A DNA stretch of 64,000 nt from assembly GCA_036620675.1 (NCBI GenBank), contig JAZHEE010000022.1. One strand, written 5' to 3'. Source of the DNA: Jejubacter sp036620675 (GTDB taxonomy: Bacteria > Pseudomonadota > Gammaproteobacteria > Enterobacterales > Enterobacteriaceae). A program made the position numbers and the translations under genes. Below the pieces are notes generated by a model. It was not told the origin of the DNA. It made no database searches and saw only the letters and a program-made list of their open reading frames with translations. Shown piece by piece: positions 42,380 to 52,485 of this stretch (position 1 is its first letter; every line of letters begins with the position of its first letter).

Positions 42380-43762
42380 TTAAAGTTTCTTGGCTTTTTC
42401 CACGGCTTCTTCAATGGTACCAACCATATAGAAAGCCTGTTCCGGCAGGTGATCGTATTCACCGTCCATAATGCCTTTAAAGCCACGGATGGTGTCTTTC
42501 AGAGAAACGAACTTGCCCGGAGAGCCGGTGAAAACTTCTGCCACGAAGAACGGCTGAGACAGGAAGCGCTGAATCTTACGCGCGCGGGCTACCACCAGCT
42601 TATCTTCTTCAGACAGTTCATCCATACCCAGGATGGCGATGATGTCTTTCAGTTCCTGATAGCGCTGCAGAATGGACTGCACGCCGCGAGCAACGTCATA
42701 GTGCTCCTGCCCAACGATCAGCGGATCAAGCTGACGGCTGGTGGAATCCAGCGGGTCAACGGCCGGGTAGATCCCCAGAGACGCTATCTGACGGCTCAGT
42801 ACCACGGTAGCGTCAAGGTGCGCAAAGGTGGTTGCCGGAGACGGGTCAGTCAGGTCATCCGCAGGTACGTATACCGCCTGTACAGAGGTGATGGAACCTG
42901 TCTTGGTGGAGGTGATACGCTCCTGCAAAACACCCATCTCTTCCGCCAGCGTCGGCTGATAACCTACCGCAGAAGGCATACGGCCCAGCAGTGCGGATAC
43001 TTCGGTACCTGCCAGGGTATAACGGTAGATGTTATCGACGAACAGCAGAACGTCACGACCTTCGTCACGGAATTTCTCGGCCATGGTCAGACCGGTCAGC
43101 GCAACGCGCAGACGGTTTCCCGGCGGCTCGTTCATCTGGCCATAAACCAGGGATACTTTATCCAGTACGTTGGAATCGGTCATTTCGTGGTAGAAGTCGT
43201 TACCTTCACGGGTACGTTCACCCACGCCCGCAAACACCGAATAACCGGAGTGCTCGATCGCAATATTACGAATAAGCTCCATCATGTTTACGGTTTTACC
43301 CACACCCGCACCACCGAACAGACCGACTTTACCGCCCTTCGCGAACGGACAGATCAGGTCCATAACCTTGATACCGGTTTCCAGCAGCTCCTGAGAGTTG
43401 GAGAGCTCTTCATAGCTCGGCGCCGCACGGTGAATCGCCCAGCGCTCTTCTTCGCCGATGTCGCCCTTCATGTCGACCGGCTCGCCCAGTACGTTCATGA
43501 TACGACCCAGCGTCGCTTTACCTACCGGCACTTCGATCGGGTGCTCAAGGTCTTTGACTTCCAGACCACGACGCAGACCGTCGGAAGAGCCCATGGCGAT
43601 GGTACGTACCACGCCGCCACCCAGCTGCTGCTGAACTTCCAGCACCAGCCTGTCGTTACCATTCATAACCTCAAGAGCATCGTACACCTTTGGTACAGCA
43701 TCCTGAGGAAACTCGACGTCCACCACGGCGCCGATTACCTGGATAATCTTTCCAGTTGCCAT
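42380..43762 (-). CDS. atpD: ATP synthase beta subunit
   Basis: Catalytic nucleotide-binding subunit of F1. 460 residues, as in E. coli. P-loop GGAGVGKT at about 149-156, catalytic Glu in GVGERTREGNDFY, Walker B VLLFVDNIYRY and signature PAVDPLDSTS. A 98-nt gap separates it from atpG, longer than is usual in E. coli. Confidence 0.98.
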   Translation of the reverse strand: MATGKIIQVIGAVVDVEFPQDAVPKVYDALEVMNGNDRLVLEVQQQLGGGVVRTIAMGSSDGLRRGLEVKDLEHPIEVPVGKATLGRIMNVLGEPVDMKGDIGEEERWAIHRAAPSYEELSNSQELLETGIKVMDLICPFAKGGKVGLFGGAGVGKTVNMMELIRNIAIEHSGYSVFAGVGERTREGNDFYHEMTDSNVLDKVSLVYGQMNEPPGNRLRVALTGLTMAEKFRDEGRDVLLFVDNIYRYTLAGTEVSALLGRMPSAVGYQPTLAEEMGVLQERITSTKTGSITSVQAVYVPADDLTDPSPATTFAHLDATVVLSRQIASLGIYPAVDPLDSTSRQLDPLIVGQEHYDVARGVQSILQRYQELKDIIAILGMDELSEEDKLVVARARKIQRFLSQPFFVAEVFTGSPGKFVSLKDTIRGFKGIMDGEYDHLPEQAFYMVGTIEEAVEKAKKL

Positions 43763-43860
43763 CTTGAATCCTCTACGTAATTCGTTTACCCGTTGTATTT
43801 CAACCTGCCGGTGCGTTAGCTGCCTTCCCGCTTGCCGAACTACTTAGGGTAATAACCTGG

Positions 43861-44724
43861 TTAAACCGCAGCGGCCCCCGAGACAATCTCGGTGAGTTCC
43901 TGAGTAATGCTGGCCTGACGAGCCTTGTTGTACACCAGTTGCAGCTCTTTAATCAGGTTTCCGCCGTTGTCGGTTGCGGCTTTCATCGCCACCATACGGG
44001 CAGCCTGCTCGCTGGCCAGGTTTTCCACCACGCCCTGATAAACCTGGGACTCCACATAACGACGCAGCAGGGTATCCAGCAGCGCCTTCGGATCCGGCTC
44101 ATACAGATAATCCCAGGTCTTACGCTTCAGTTCCTCGTCTTCCGCCGCAGGCAGCGGCAGCAGTTGAGTGATGGTCGGTTCCTGGGACATGGTGTTGATA
44201 AATTTGTTGCTGACAATATAAAGCTTGTCCAGACGGCCTTCGTCGTAGGCCTGCAGCATTACCTTAACCGGGCCAATCAGTTCAGACAGGGAAGGGTTAT
44301 CCCCCATGCCCGTCACCTGTGCGACCACGTTACCGCCCACGGAGTTAAAGAACGCGGCACCCTTGGAGCCAATCAGCGCCAGATCGCTCTGAACGCCTTT
44401 GTCAGACCACGTTTTCATTTCACCGAGCAGCTTTTTGAACAGATTAATGTTCAGACCGCCGCACAGTCCACGGTCGGTAGAAACCACGAGGTAGCCTACG
44501 CGCTTAACCTCGCGCTCTTCCAGGTAAGGATGCTTATATTCCAGATTACCGTTAGCAAGGTGACCAATCACCTTGCGCATGGTATCGGCATAAGGACGGC
44601 TGGCCGCCATGCGCTCCTGCGACTTACGCATTTTGGAAGCGGCGACCATCTCCATCGCTTTAGTGATCTTCTGCGTGTTCTGGACGCTTGCGATCTTACT
44701 ACGTATCTCTTTTGCGCCGGCCAT
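43861..44724 (-). CDS. atpG: ATP synthase gamma subunit
   Basis: Rotor shaft of F1, 287 residues. Terminal coiled-coil helices (KEIRSKIASVQNTQKITKAM at the start; ATDNGGNLIKELQLVYNKAR near the end) flank a Rossmann-like domain. Position between atpA and atpD is canonical. Confidence 0.98.
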   Translation of the reverse strand: MAGAKEIRSKIASVQNTQKITKAMEMVAASKMRKSQERMAASRPYADTMRKVIGHLANGNLEYKHPYLEEREVKRVGYLVVSTDRGLCGGLNINLFKKLLGEMKTWSDKGVQSDLALIGSKGAAFFNSVGGNVVAQVTGMGDNPSLSELIGPVKVMLQAYDEGRLDKLYIVSNKFINTMSQEPTITQLLPLPAAEDEELKRKTWDYLYEPDPKALLDTLLRRYVESQVYQGVVENLASEQAARMVAMKAATDNGGNLIKELQLVYNKARQASITQELTEIVSGAAAV

Positions 44725-44774
44725 GAGCTTCTCCTCAAAGCCTGGCGGCCCGCGTTATGCGAACCGCCAGACCA

Positions 44775-46316
44775 TTACCAGGACTGAGTTGCTTTGAAGG
44801 AATCGAGGACGCCTTTCAGCTTGCCTTCGATCTCATCGTTGTAGCCGCCAGTCTTGTCGATTTCCTGCATCAGGGCCGCGTGATCGCGATCAACATAAGC
44901 CAGCAGCGCAGCTTCGAAGCTGCCTACTTTCGCAATCTCGACATCTTCCAGGTAGCCACGTTCCGCTGCGAACAGTACCAGAGACTGCTGAGCAACGGAC
45001 ATAGGAGCATACTGCTTCTGCTTCAGCAATTCGGTCACTTTCTGACCGTGGTTCAACTGCTTACGCGTTGCATCATCCAGGTCGGAAGCGAACTGCGAGA
45101 ACGCCGCCAGTTCACGATACTGCGCCAGTGCGGTACGGATACCGCCGGACAGCTTTTTCATGATCTTGGTCTGGGCCGCGCCACCAACACGAGATACCGA
45201 GATACCCGGGTTAACCGCCGGACGAATACCGGAGTTGAACAGGCTGGACTCCAGGAAGATCTGACCATCGGTAATGGAGATAACGTTGGTCGGTACGAAT
45301 GCGGAAACGTCACCCGCCTGGGTTTCAATGATCGGCAGCGCGGTCAGAGAACCGGTCTGGCCTTTCACTTCGCCCCTGGTGAAGGCTTCTACATACTCGG
45401 CGTTAACGCGCGCAGCACGCTCCAGCAGACGGGAGTGGAGGTAAAATACGTCACCCGGGAATGCTTCACGTCCAGGCGGACGGCGCAGCAGCAGGGAAAT
45501 CTGACGATAAGCAACGGCCTGCTTGGACAGATCGTCATAAACGATCAGCGCGTCTTCGCCGCGGTCGCGGAAGTATTCACCCATCGCACAACCGGCATAC
45601 GGCGCCAGGTACTGCAGTGCGGCGGATTCAGACGCCGTCGCGACAACCACGATGGTGTTGTCCAGCGCGCCGTGCTCTTCCAGCTTACGCACCACGTTAG
45701 AGATAGTGGACGCCTTCTGACCGATAGCGACGTAGACACACTTAATGCCGGAATTACGCTGATTGATGATAGCATCGACGGCCAGTGCGGTTTTACCGGT
45801 CTGACGGTCGCCGATGATAAGCTCACGCTGACCACGGCCGATCGGAATCATGGCGTCGACGGACTTATAACCGGTCTGTACCGGCTGGTCTACGGACTGA
45901 CGCTCGATAACGCCCGGCGCGATAGCTTCAACCGGAGAGAAACCGTCGTTATCGACCGGCCCTTTACCGTCAATCGGCGCGCCCAGAGTGTTAACCACAC
46001 GGCCCAGCAGGCCACGGCCAACCGGAACTTCCAGAATACGGCCGGTGCATTTTACCTTCATGCCTTCGGCCAGATCCGCGTAAGGCCCCATGACTACGGC
46101 ACCTACGGAGTCGCGCTCCAGGTTCAGTGCGATAGCATAGCGGTTGCCCGGCAGGGAGATCATCTCACCCTGCATGACGTCAGCCAGGCCGTGTACGCGG
46201 ATGATTCCGTCGCTGACGGAAACGATAGTACCTTCGTTATGAGCCTCGCTCACAACGTTGAACTGTTCAATTCGCTGTTTGATCAGTTCGCTGATTTCGG
46301 TGGAATTCAGTTGCAT
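44775..46316 (-). CDS. atpA: ATP synthase alpha subunit
   Basis: Non-catalytic nucleotide-binding subunit of F1, 513 residues, as in E. coli. N-terminus MQLNSTEISELIKQRIEQF binds delta; P-loop GDRQTGKT; signature PAVNPGISVSRVGG. It follows atpH by 12 nt. Confidence 0.98.
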   Translation of the reverse strand: MQLNSTEISELIKQRIEQFNVVSEAHNEGTIVSVSDGIIRVHGLADVMQGEMISLPGNRYAIALNLERDSVGAVVMGPYADLAEGMKVKCTGRILEVPVGRGLLGRVVNTLGAPIDGKGPVDNDGFSPVEAIAPGVIERQSVDQPVQTGYKSVDAMIPIGRGQRELIIGDRQTGKTALAVDAIINQRNSGIKCVYVAIGQKASTISNVVRKLEEHGALDNTIVVVATASESAALQYLAPYAGCAMGEYFRDRGEDALIVYDDLSKQAVAYRQISLLLRRPPGREAFPGDVFYLHSRLLERAARVNAEYVEAFTRGEVKGQTGSLTALPIIETQAGDVSAFVPTNVISITDGQIFLESSLFNSGIRPAVNPGISVSRVGGAAQTKIMKKLSGGIRTALAQYRELAAFSQFASDLDDATRKQLNHGQKVTELLKQKQYAPMSVAQQSLVLFAAERGYLEDVEIAKVGSFEAALLAYVDRDHAALMQEIDKTGGYNDEIEGKLKGVLDSFKATQSW

Positions 46317-46328
46317 GCTCCAGTCCCC

Positions 46329-46862
46329 TTAAGACTGCAAGACGTCTGCCAGGCGCTCAAGACGGCCGCGTACGCTACCATCAATGACCATATCACCCGC
46401 CTGGATGATGACACCTGCCATTACAGACTTATCAATTTTGCAATTCAGCTTCACTTTGCGTGACAGACGTTTTTCCATAGCGCTTACGATCTTCGAAAGC
46501 TGCTCTTCGCTCAGCCGACTTGCGGAGGTGACATCGACCTCCACGGTCGCTTCCTGGGCTGCGCGTAACCGGAGGAACTCTTCAAGCACGTCCGGAAGCA
46601 CGATCAGACGCCCGTTTTCGGCCATAACCCGAATCAGGTTCTGGCCGTTAGCGTCCAGTTGATCACCGCAGATGGCGATAAACGAATTGGCGAGCGTTTC
46701 CGGCGCCAGAGCGCCGGAGAGAAGCTCTGTCATGTTTTCGTTTTTGGATACCTCGGCGGCAAACGCCAGCATGTTCTGCCAACGGTCGACGCTCTGGTGA
46801 ACGACTGCAAAGTCAAAAGCTGCTTTGGCGTAGGGGCGAGCTACCGTAATAAATTCAGACAT
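46329..46862 (-). CDS. atpH: ATP synthase delta subunit
   Basis: Peripheral-stalk cap linking the b dimer to alpha3beta3. 177 residues; N-terminal helical bundle (ARPYAKAAFDFAV) and C-terminal signature VIIQAGDMVIDGSVRGRLERL (split). Length matches E. coli. Confidence 0.98.
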   Translation of the reverse strand: MSEFITVARPYAKAAFDFAVVHQSVDRWQNMLAFAAEVSKNENMTELLSGALAPETLANSFIAICGDQLDANGQNLIRVMAENGRLIVLPDVLEEFLRLRAAQEATVEVDVTSASRLSEEQLSKIVSAMEKRLSRKVKLNCKIDKSVMAGVIIQAGDMVIDGSVRGRLERLADVLQS

Positions 46863-46876
46863 CGGCCCCTCCCTCC

Positions 46877-47347
46877 TTACAGTTCAGCGACCAGTTTATC
46901 CACGATGTCGCTGTTAGCAGCTTCATCCACGGAACGTTCAATGATCTTCTCGGCGCCGGCCACGGCCAGCACAGCAACCTGCTTACGCAGTTCTTCGCGA
47001 GCGCGCTTACGTTCGGCTTCAATTTCAGCCTGAGCCTGCGCCACGATTTTGTTACGTTCCTGCTCTGCTTCGGCTTTTGCTTCGTCCAGGATCTGCGAGC
47101 GGCGCTTGTTAGCCTGCTCGATAATTACCTGAGCGTCCGCCTTTGCCTTTTTCAGCTGGTCGGTCGCGTTGGCCTGTGCAAGGTCAAGATCCTTTTTGGC
47201 ACGCTCTGCGGAAGCAAGACCGTCAGCAATCTCTTTCTGACGTTTTTCAATGGCAGCCATAATCGGCGGCCATACATACTTCATGCAGAACAGAACAAAC
47301 AGGACAAACGCGATGGCCTGGCCGAGGATTGTTGCGTTAAGGTTCAC
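46877..47347 (-). CDS. atpF: ATP synthase b subunit
   Basis: Peripheral stalk of F0F1, 156 residues; one N-terminal transmembrane helix (ILGQAIAFVLFVLFCMKYVW) followed by a long charged right-handed coiled coil to the C-terminus. Confidence 0.98.
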   Translation of the reverse strand: MNLNATILGQAIAFVLFVLFCMKYVWPPIMAAIEKRQKEIADGLASAERAKKDLDLAQANATDQLKKAKADAQVIIEQANKRRSQILDEAKAEAEQERNKIVAQAQAEIEAERKRAREELRKQVAVLAVAGAEKIIERSVDEAANSDIVDKLVAEL

Positions 47348-47422
47348 AGCACAATGCCTCTTAATTAGTTAACGTTCTGATATTGCGTATCTGTCTATAC
47401 TCGAATGACTGCAACGCCCGAC

Positions 47423-47662
<240 letters not shown>

Positions 47663-47710
47663 GACAGTCTCCAGTTTGTTTCAGTTTAAACGCAGTAGTG
47701 TTGTGTAAAA

Positions 47711-48529
47711 TTAATGCTCTTCAGATGCCATCGACAGATAGACAATCGTCAGAACCATGAAGATGAAAGCCTGCAGCGTAACGATCAGGATGTGGAAAAT
47801 GGCCCAGGGCACATTCAGAACCCACTGAGACCACCACGGCAGCAGACCTGCAATCAGAATGAAAATCAGCTCGCCGGCGTACATGTTGCCGAACAGTCGC
47901 AGGCCAAGAGAAACCGGCTTGGACAACAGGCTTACGCCTTCCAGGATCAGGTTCACAGGGATGAAGATCCAGTGGTTGAACGGCTGCAGAGTCAGCTCTT
48001 TGGTAAAGCCGCCCACGCCTTTCATTTTGATGCTGTAGAAAAGAATCAGGATAAATACGCCCAGCGCCATCGACAGAGTGATGTTGACGTCTGCAGACGG
48101 CACCACACGCAGCGCCGGCAGTCCGAAGACGTGCTCGCCGATGTAAGGCAGCAGGTCGATCGGCAGCAGATCCATCAGGTTCATCAGGAGCACCCAGACG
48201 AAGATGGTCAACGCCAGCGGCGCAATCACCTTACTCTTGCCGTGATACATATCCTTGACGCTGTTGTTTACAAAGCCGACAACCAGTTCGACCGCCGTCT
48301 GGAATTTCCCCGGAACGCCACTGGTGGCGCCTTTGGCTACCTTACGGAACAGCCACAGGAACAACAGACCCAGAACCACAGAGAAGAACATAGAGTCGAT
48401 GTTGAGCGTCCAGAATGTGGCCGGGGGGTTATGCGGATCCACCAGCGAGAACGTACGCAGGTCAATCTGAAGGTTATTCAGATGGTGTCCTATGTAGTCC
48501 TGCGGGGTTGAGATTTCTCCTGCAGACAT
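47711..48529 (-). CDS. atpB: ATP synthase a subunit
   Basis: Proton-channel subunit of F0, 272 residues (E. coli 271). Five to six membrane helices; the essential Arg is in LGLRLFGNMYAGE, with the conserved Gln in the last helix (VTLQAFIFMVLTIVYL). Confidence 0.98.
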   Translation of the reverse strand: MSAGEISTPQDYIGHHLNNLQIDLRTFSLVDPHNPPATFWTLNIDSMFFSVVLGLLFLWLFRKVAKGATSGVPGKFQTAVELVVGFVNNSVKDMYHGKSKVIAPLALTIFVWVLLMNLMDLLPIDLLPYIGEHVFGLPALRVVPSADVNITLSMALGVFILILFYSIKMKGVGGFTKELTLQPFNHWIFIPVNLILEGVSLLSKPVSLGLRLFGNMYAGELIFILIAGLLPWWSQWVLNVPWAIFHILIVTLQAFIFMVLTIVYLSMASEEH

Positions 48530-48537
48530 GATGCCTC

Positions 48538-48918
48538 TTACCCTTGGTTGTTAATTACAGCTGGCGCCAGCATCTGTACCACCAGCACCGATATCCAGGT
48601 CACGATCAACGGCAGAAATGCCGCCTTAAAGCCAGCCAACGCCACCACCAGCAGGATGAAGGTCACAACCATCTTAACCGCTTCGCCCAAAGCGAATGAC
48701 CAGGCCACGCGGCCTTTAGCGGGGGTGTGAGCCTGGTGGCGCCAGGCGAAAATCATAAACAGCGCGTTCGGCAGCCAGACTGCCATGCCCCCGCCTAATG
48801 CGGAAGCGCCCCAAAAGGGACTTTTCAGGCAAAACAGCAGTCCGATTGCGACAATTGCCAGTAGCTGAATAAACAGAAGCTTGCGGGCCACGTTTCTATT
48901 CATTAGCGACACAGACAT
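48538..48918 (-). CDS. atpI: ATP synthase accessory protein AtpI
   Basis: Small four-helix membrane protein aiding c-ring assembly and Mg2+ supply, 126 residues (MSVSLMNRNVARKLLFIQLL to PAVINNQG). First gene of the operon, 8 nt before atpB. Confidence 0.95.
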   Translation of the reverse strand: MSVSLMNRNVARKLLFIQLLAIVAIGLLFCLKSPFWGASALGGGMAVWLPNALFMIFAWRHQAHTPAKGRVAWSFALGEAVKMVVTFILLVVALAGFKAAFLPLIVTWISVLVVQMLAPAVINNQG

Positions 48919-48959
48919 AGGTTCTCCACTTCTGCTCCCTTAGAGGTATGTCGCGTGTC

Positions 48960-48990
48960 GTATAAAACTGTCTTTGGGGCTCTGAGTCAA
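48960..48990 (-). promoter_or_regulatory. Candidate atp operon promoter
   Basis: Minus strand TTGACT (48985-48990), 18-nt spacer, TTTATA (48961-48966), about 45 nt before atpI. A second TATAAT-containing stretch lies just upstream (near 49010), so more than one start is likely. Confidence 0.6.
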
Positions 48991-49535
48991 GCATCAAAAA
49001 GCGGTCAAATTATACGGTGCGGCCTCGTGATTTCAAACCATAAGTAGCAAAAAGGTGAATAATTATTTAAAAAATTTTCAGGCGCCCATTTTCCTAACTT
49101 TTGCAGAAACCCTGCTGGCTCATTCAAAAGTGCAAAAAAGCAGAATTGACTGACAACAAAACGTGCAACTGATCACATAACGCACTTTTTACTGTAAACT
49201 TTTTAAGCAATGTGTCGTCGGTACAAAAACTCATCTTGCTGATAAAAAAGGCAATTTCAGTCAATTGTTATTTAAACAGGCTTAAACAAGCAGAACTCAT
49301 CCCATTGACATTTAAAACCAACATTTAACATATCGTTTTAAATTAGCCTGCCTGACTTATAGCGCCCTGATATTTTCCATGTTGATTATTATTCTGTGTT
49401 AGCAAAAAGCGCTACGTTAATCGGCAGGAAAACCTTTGTTGTTGCAAGGTTAAATGTTACTAACCATGACAATTCAACACCGTATAATTTTCCGCCAGTC
49501 GCAGCGCCTTTTAATCACACTTTTTTTGATAAATA
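48991..49535. other. AT-rich spacer between rsmG and atpI
   Basis: About 545 bp with no gene in any frame that has a ribosome binding site. It should hold upstream atp promoters and the end of the mnmG-rsmG transcript (T-rich stretch near 49520-49535). E. coli has a gap of similar size here. Confidence 0.6.
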
Positions 49536-50159
49536 TTAAGTTTTATTTGCTCTGATAATCACCAGATGACGCTCCCCATCCAGTTCGGGAACCTCCAGTT
49601 TTACGATCTGCTGAACCCGAAGGTCGGCAGGCAGGGCTGCTATCTCATCATCAGGACGCACGCCTTTAAGGGCGTAGAAAGCCCCCTCCTCCCCTGGCAG
49701 CTGGCGACACCAGCTCACCATATCGCTCAACGAAGCGAAAGCCCGGCTGATAACGCCGTCGAACGGCGGTTCTGCCGGCCACTCTTCCACCCGGCTCTGA
49801 ACAGGCGTCACATTTTCCAGCCCCAGTTCGTGCTGCACCTGACGCAGAAAGCGCACCCGCTTTCCCAGGCTATCGAGCAAGGTGAAGTGAGCATCAGGTC
49901 GAACGATGGCCAGAGGGATCCCTGGCAGTCCCGGGCCGGTGCCAACATCAATAAAGCGCGAGCCCTGTAAATGCGGTTCCACCACGATACTATCCAGAAT
50001 GTGACGAACCAGCATTTCGCCGGGATCGCGTACCGACGTCAGGTTATAGGCCTTGTTCCATTTATGCAGCAGACCGACATAGTCCACCAGCTGCTGTTTT
50101 TGATGATCGGGAAGTTCGATGCCCGCAGCAGCCAGCAACACTCCGAGTTTATTCAGCAT
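49536..50159 (-). CDS. rsmG: 16S rRNA m7G527 methyltransferase RsmG
   Basis: SAM-dependent methyltransferase modifying G527 of 16S rRNA; loss gives low-level streptomycin resistance. 207 residues from ATG 50159 (MLNKLGVLLAAAG), matching E. coli; the open upstream stretch lacks similarity. SAM motif FIDVGTGPGLPGIPLA, plus YNLTSVRDP and RAFASLSDMV. Downstream of mnmG in the same transcript. Confidence 0.97.
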   Translation of the reverse strand: MLNKLGVLLAAAGIELPDHQKQQLVDYVGLLHKWNKAYNLTSVRDPGEMLVRHILDSIVVEPHLQGSRFIDVGTGPGLPGIPLAIVRPDAHFTLLDSLGKRVRFLRQVQHELGLENVTPVQSRVEEWPAEPPFDGVISRAFASLSDMVSWCRQLPGEEGAFYALKGVRPDDEIAALPADLRVQQIVKLEVPELDGERHLVIIRANKT

Positions 50160-50215
50160 GGTTATATCCAATAAAAAATGGGTAAGGTTCCCCTTACCCA
50201 TATCATCGTAATCCG

Positions 50216-52105
50216 TCAGGCGCTGCGACGCAGCATTCCCTGTTTTTTCAGCCAGACCAGCAGAATGGAGATGGCAGCGGGGGTGATGCCGGAGATCCGC
50301 GATGCCTGACCAATAGAAGCCGGTTTGTGATCGTTAAGCTTAGCGATCACTTCGTTGGACAGCCCCATGACCTGGCGATAGTCCAGATCGGTCGGCAAAA
50401 CGGTATTCTCATTGCGCAGCTGTTTTTCAATCTCATCCTGCTGACGCGCGATATAGCCCGCGTATTTCACCTGAATCTCAACCTGTTCTGCCGCCCGGGC
50501 ATCTTCCAGCGCCGGAGCAAAAGGCGCATTCACGGTCAACTTCTCATAGGTGACTTCCGGACGTTTTAGCAGATCTTCGCCGTTAGCCTCCCGGGAAAGC
50601 GGAGAATTGATCAGCGCATTAACCGCCTCACCGGCTGCCGTACCCGGATGTACCCAGGTATCCCGCAGACGCTGGAGTTCACGCTCGATATTTTCGACCT
50701 TCTGGTTAAAACGGGCCCAGCGTTCATCATCCACCAGACCCAGCTCACGTCCAATGGGGGTCAGACGCAGATCGGCGTTATCTTCACGCAGCATCAACCG
50801 ATATTCGGCTCGGGACGTGAACATACGATAGGGTTCTTTGGTGCCCAGCGTACAGAGATCGTCAACCAGTACCCCAAGGTAGGCTTCAGCGCGAGCAGGG
50901 GCCCAGCCCTCTTTATCGGCGGAATAGCGGGAAGCATTCAAACCCGCCAGCAGTCCCTGAGCCGCCGCCTCCTCATAGCCGGTAGTACCGTTAATTTGTC
51001 CGGCGAAGAACAGCCCATGGATATGTTTACTCTCCAGGGTCAGCTTCAGATCGCGCGGATCGAAGAAATCGTATTCGATGGCGTAGCCAGGACGCACGAT
51101 CTTCGCGTTTTCCATGCCTTTCATGGAACGCACAATCTGCATCTGGACGTCGAACGGCAGGCTGGTGGAAATGCCATTTGGATAAATTTCGTTGCTGGTC
51201 AGTCCTTCTGGTTCAAGGAAGATCTGATGAGCATTGCGATCGGCAAAGCGCATCACTTTATCTTCGATGGAAGGACAATAGCGCGGCCCTACGCCTTCAA
51301 TCACCCCGGCGTACATCGGGCTGCGATCGAGGTTGTTACGAATCACCTCATGCGTTTTTTCATTAGTGTGGGTGATGTAACAGGGCACCTGCTGAGGATG
51401 CTGGCTGACGTCCCCCAGGAAAGAGAAAACCGGCTGAGGGTTATCGCCATGCTGCGGTGCCAGTTGGCTGAAATCGATAGTACGGGCGTCGATACGCGGC
51501 GGCGTACCGGTTTTCAGGCGGCTTACGCGCAGCGGTAACTCACGCAGACGGCGCGCCAGCGGAATAGAGGGCGGATCGCCAGCGCGACCACCGCTGTAAT
51601 TATCCATACCGATATGAATTTTGCCGTCCAGGAAGGTTCCAACGGTCAATACCACGGCTTTGGCCCGGAACTTCAGTCCCATCTGGGTCACTACACCCAC
51701 GGCGCGATCGTTTTCCACGATAAGATCGTCCACCGCCTGCTGGAAGATCATGAGATTAGGTTGGTTCTCCAGGGCTGTGCGCACCGCCTGCCGATAGAGC
51801 ACGCGATCGGCCTGTGCCCGAGTGGCGCGTACAGCCGGCCCTTTGCTGGCGTTTAGTATCCTGAACTGAATACCGCCCCGATCGATGGCACTGGCCATCA
51901 GGCCGCCAAGCGCATCCACTTCTTTAACCAGATGTCCCTTTCCGATTCCACCGATCGCTGGATTGCAGGACATCTGCCCCAGTGTATCGATATTGTGCGT
52001 CAAAAGTAGGGTCTGCTGGCCCGTACGAGCGGCGGCCATCGCGGCCTCAGTACCTGCATGACCCCCGCCAATGATGATGACGTCGAAAGGATCCGGATAA
52101 AACAT
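50216..52105 (-). CDS. mnmG: tRNA uridine 5-carboxymethylaminomethyl enzyme MnmG
   Basis: FAD-dependent partner of MnmE in U34 tRNA modification (older name GidA). 629 residues, as in E. coli, from ATG 52105 (MFYPDPFDVIIIGGGHAG). FAD dinucleotide motif GGGHAGTEAA, the CNPAIGGIGKGHL and GRAGDPPS motifs and the C-terminal helical MnmE-binding domain (ASIGQASRISGITPAAIS). It borders oriC; its transcription runs away from the origin. Confidence 0.98.
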   Translation of the reverse strand: MFYPDPFDVIIIGGGHAGTEAAMAAARTGQQTLLLTHNIDTLGQMSCNPAIGGIGKGHLVKEVDALGGLMASAIDRGGIQFRILNASKGPAVRATRAQADRVLYRQAVRTALENQPNLMIFQQAVDDLIVENDRAVGVVTQMGLKFRAKAVVLTVGTFLDGKIHIGMDNYSGGRAGDPPSIPLARRLRELPLRVSRLKTGTPPRIDARTIDFSQLAPQHGDNPQPVFSFLGDVSQHPQQVPCYITHTNEKTHEVIRNNLDRSPMYAGVIEGVGPRYCPSIEDKVMRFADRNAHQIFLEPEGLTSNEIYPNGISTSLPFDVQMQIVRSMKGMENAKIVRPGYAIEYDFFDPRDLKLTLESKHIHGLFFAGQINGTTGYEEAAAQGLLAGLNASRYSADKEGWAPARAEAYLGVLVDDLCTLGTKEPYRMFTSRAEYRLMLREDNADLRLTPIGRELGLVDDERWARFNQKVENIERELQRLRDTWVHPGTAAGEAVNALINSPLSREANGEDLLKRPEVTYEKLTVNAPFAPALEDARAAEQVEIQVKYAGYIARQQDEIEKQLRNENTVLPTDLDYRQVMGLSNEVIAKLNDHKPASIGQASRISGITPAAISILLVWLKKQGMLRRSA

Positions 52106-52193
52106 GTTAACTGCCTCGCGATTGTGCGAACTGGGTAGGGATCTCCCCGGGGCGGGAATTCTACTCAACTTTAGACGATTCAGAAAGTGTTGG

Positions 52194-52460
52194 GATCGTC
52201 GCTTATTAAAAAGAAGATCTTTATATAGAGGATCTGTTCTATTGTGATCTCTTATTAGGATCGCCTTGTCCTGTGGATAAGCGAGATCTTCCCAAAAGGA
52301 TCAAAACATTAGACAAGATCCTTTGTTGTGGATGATCGGTGATCCCGAACCGTATAAGCTGGGATCAGAATGGAGGGTTATACACAGGTCAAAAACTGAA
52401 CCGAGGTTGTACATTGGATAACTACCGCTTGATCCAAGCTTTTAAGCATAGTTATCCACA
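52194..52460. other. oriC: Chromosomal replication origin oriC
   Basis: AT-rich 13-mers L GATCTTTATATAG (52216-52228), M GATCTGTTCTATT (52231-52243) and R GATCTCTTATTAG (52246-52258). DnaA boxes: R1 (52272-52280, TTATCCACA on minus), R5/M TCATCCACA (52327-52335, minus), R2 TTATACACA (52378-52386), R3 TTATCCAAT (52413-52421, minus) and R4 TTATCCACA (52452-52460). I2 (52360-52368) and I3 (52429-52437) sites and an IHF-like site ATCAAAACATTA (52300-52311) lie between. About 14 GATC sites occur in 52190-52480. Layout matches E. coli oriC between mnmG and mioC. Confidence 0.97.
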
Positions 52461-52485
52461 GAAGATCGTGAGATCTTTACAATTC

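Noticed and set aside
44757..46463. 568-codon rightward frame opposite atpA, and similar long frames opposite atpD, rbsA and kup
   Set aside because: Antisense shadows of strongly biased genes; the proteins show no domain pattern.
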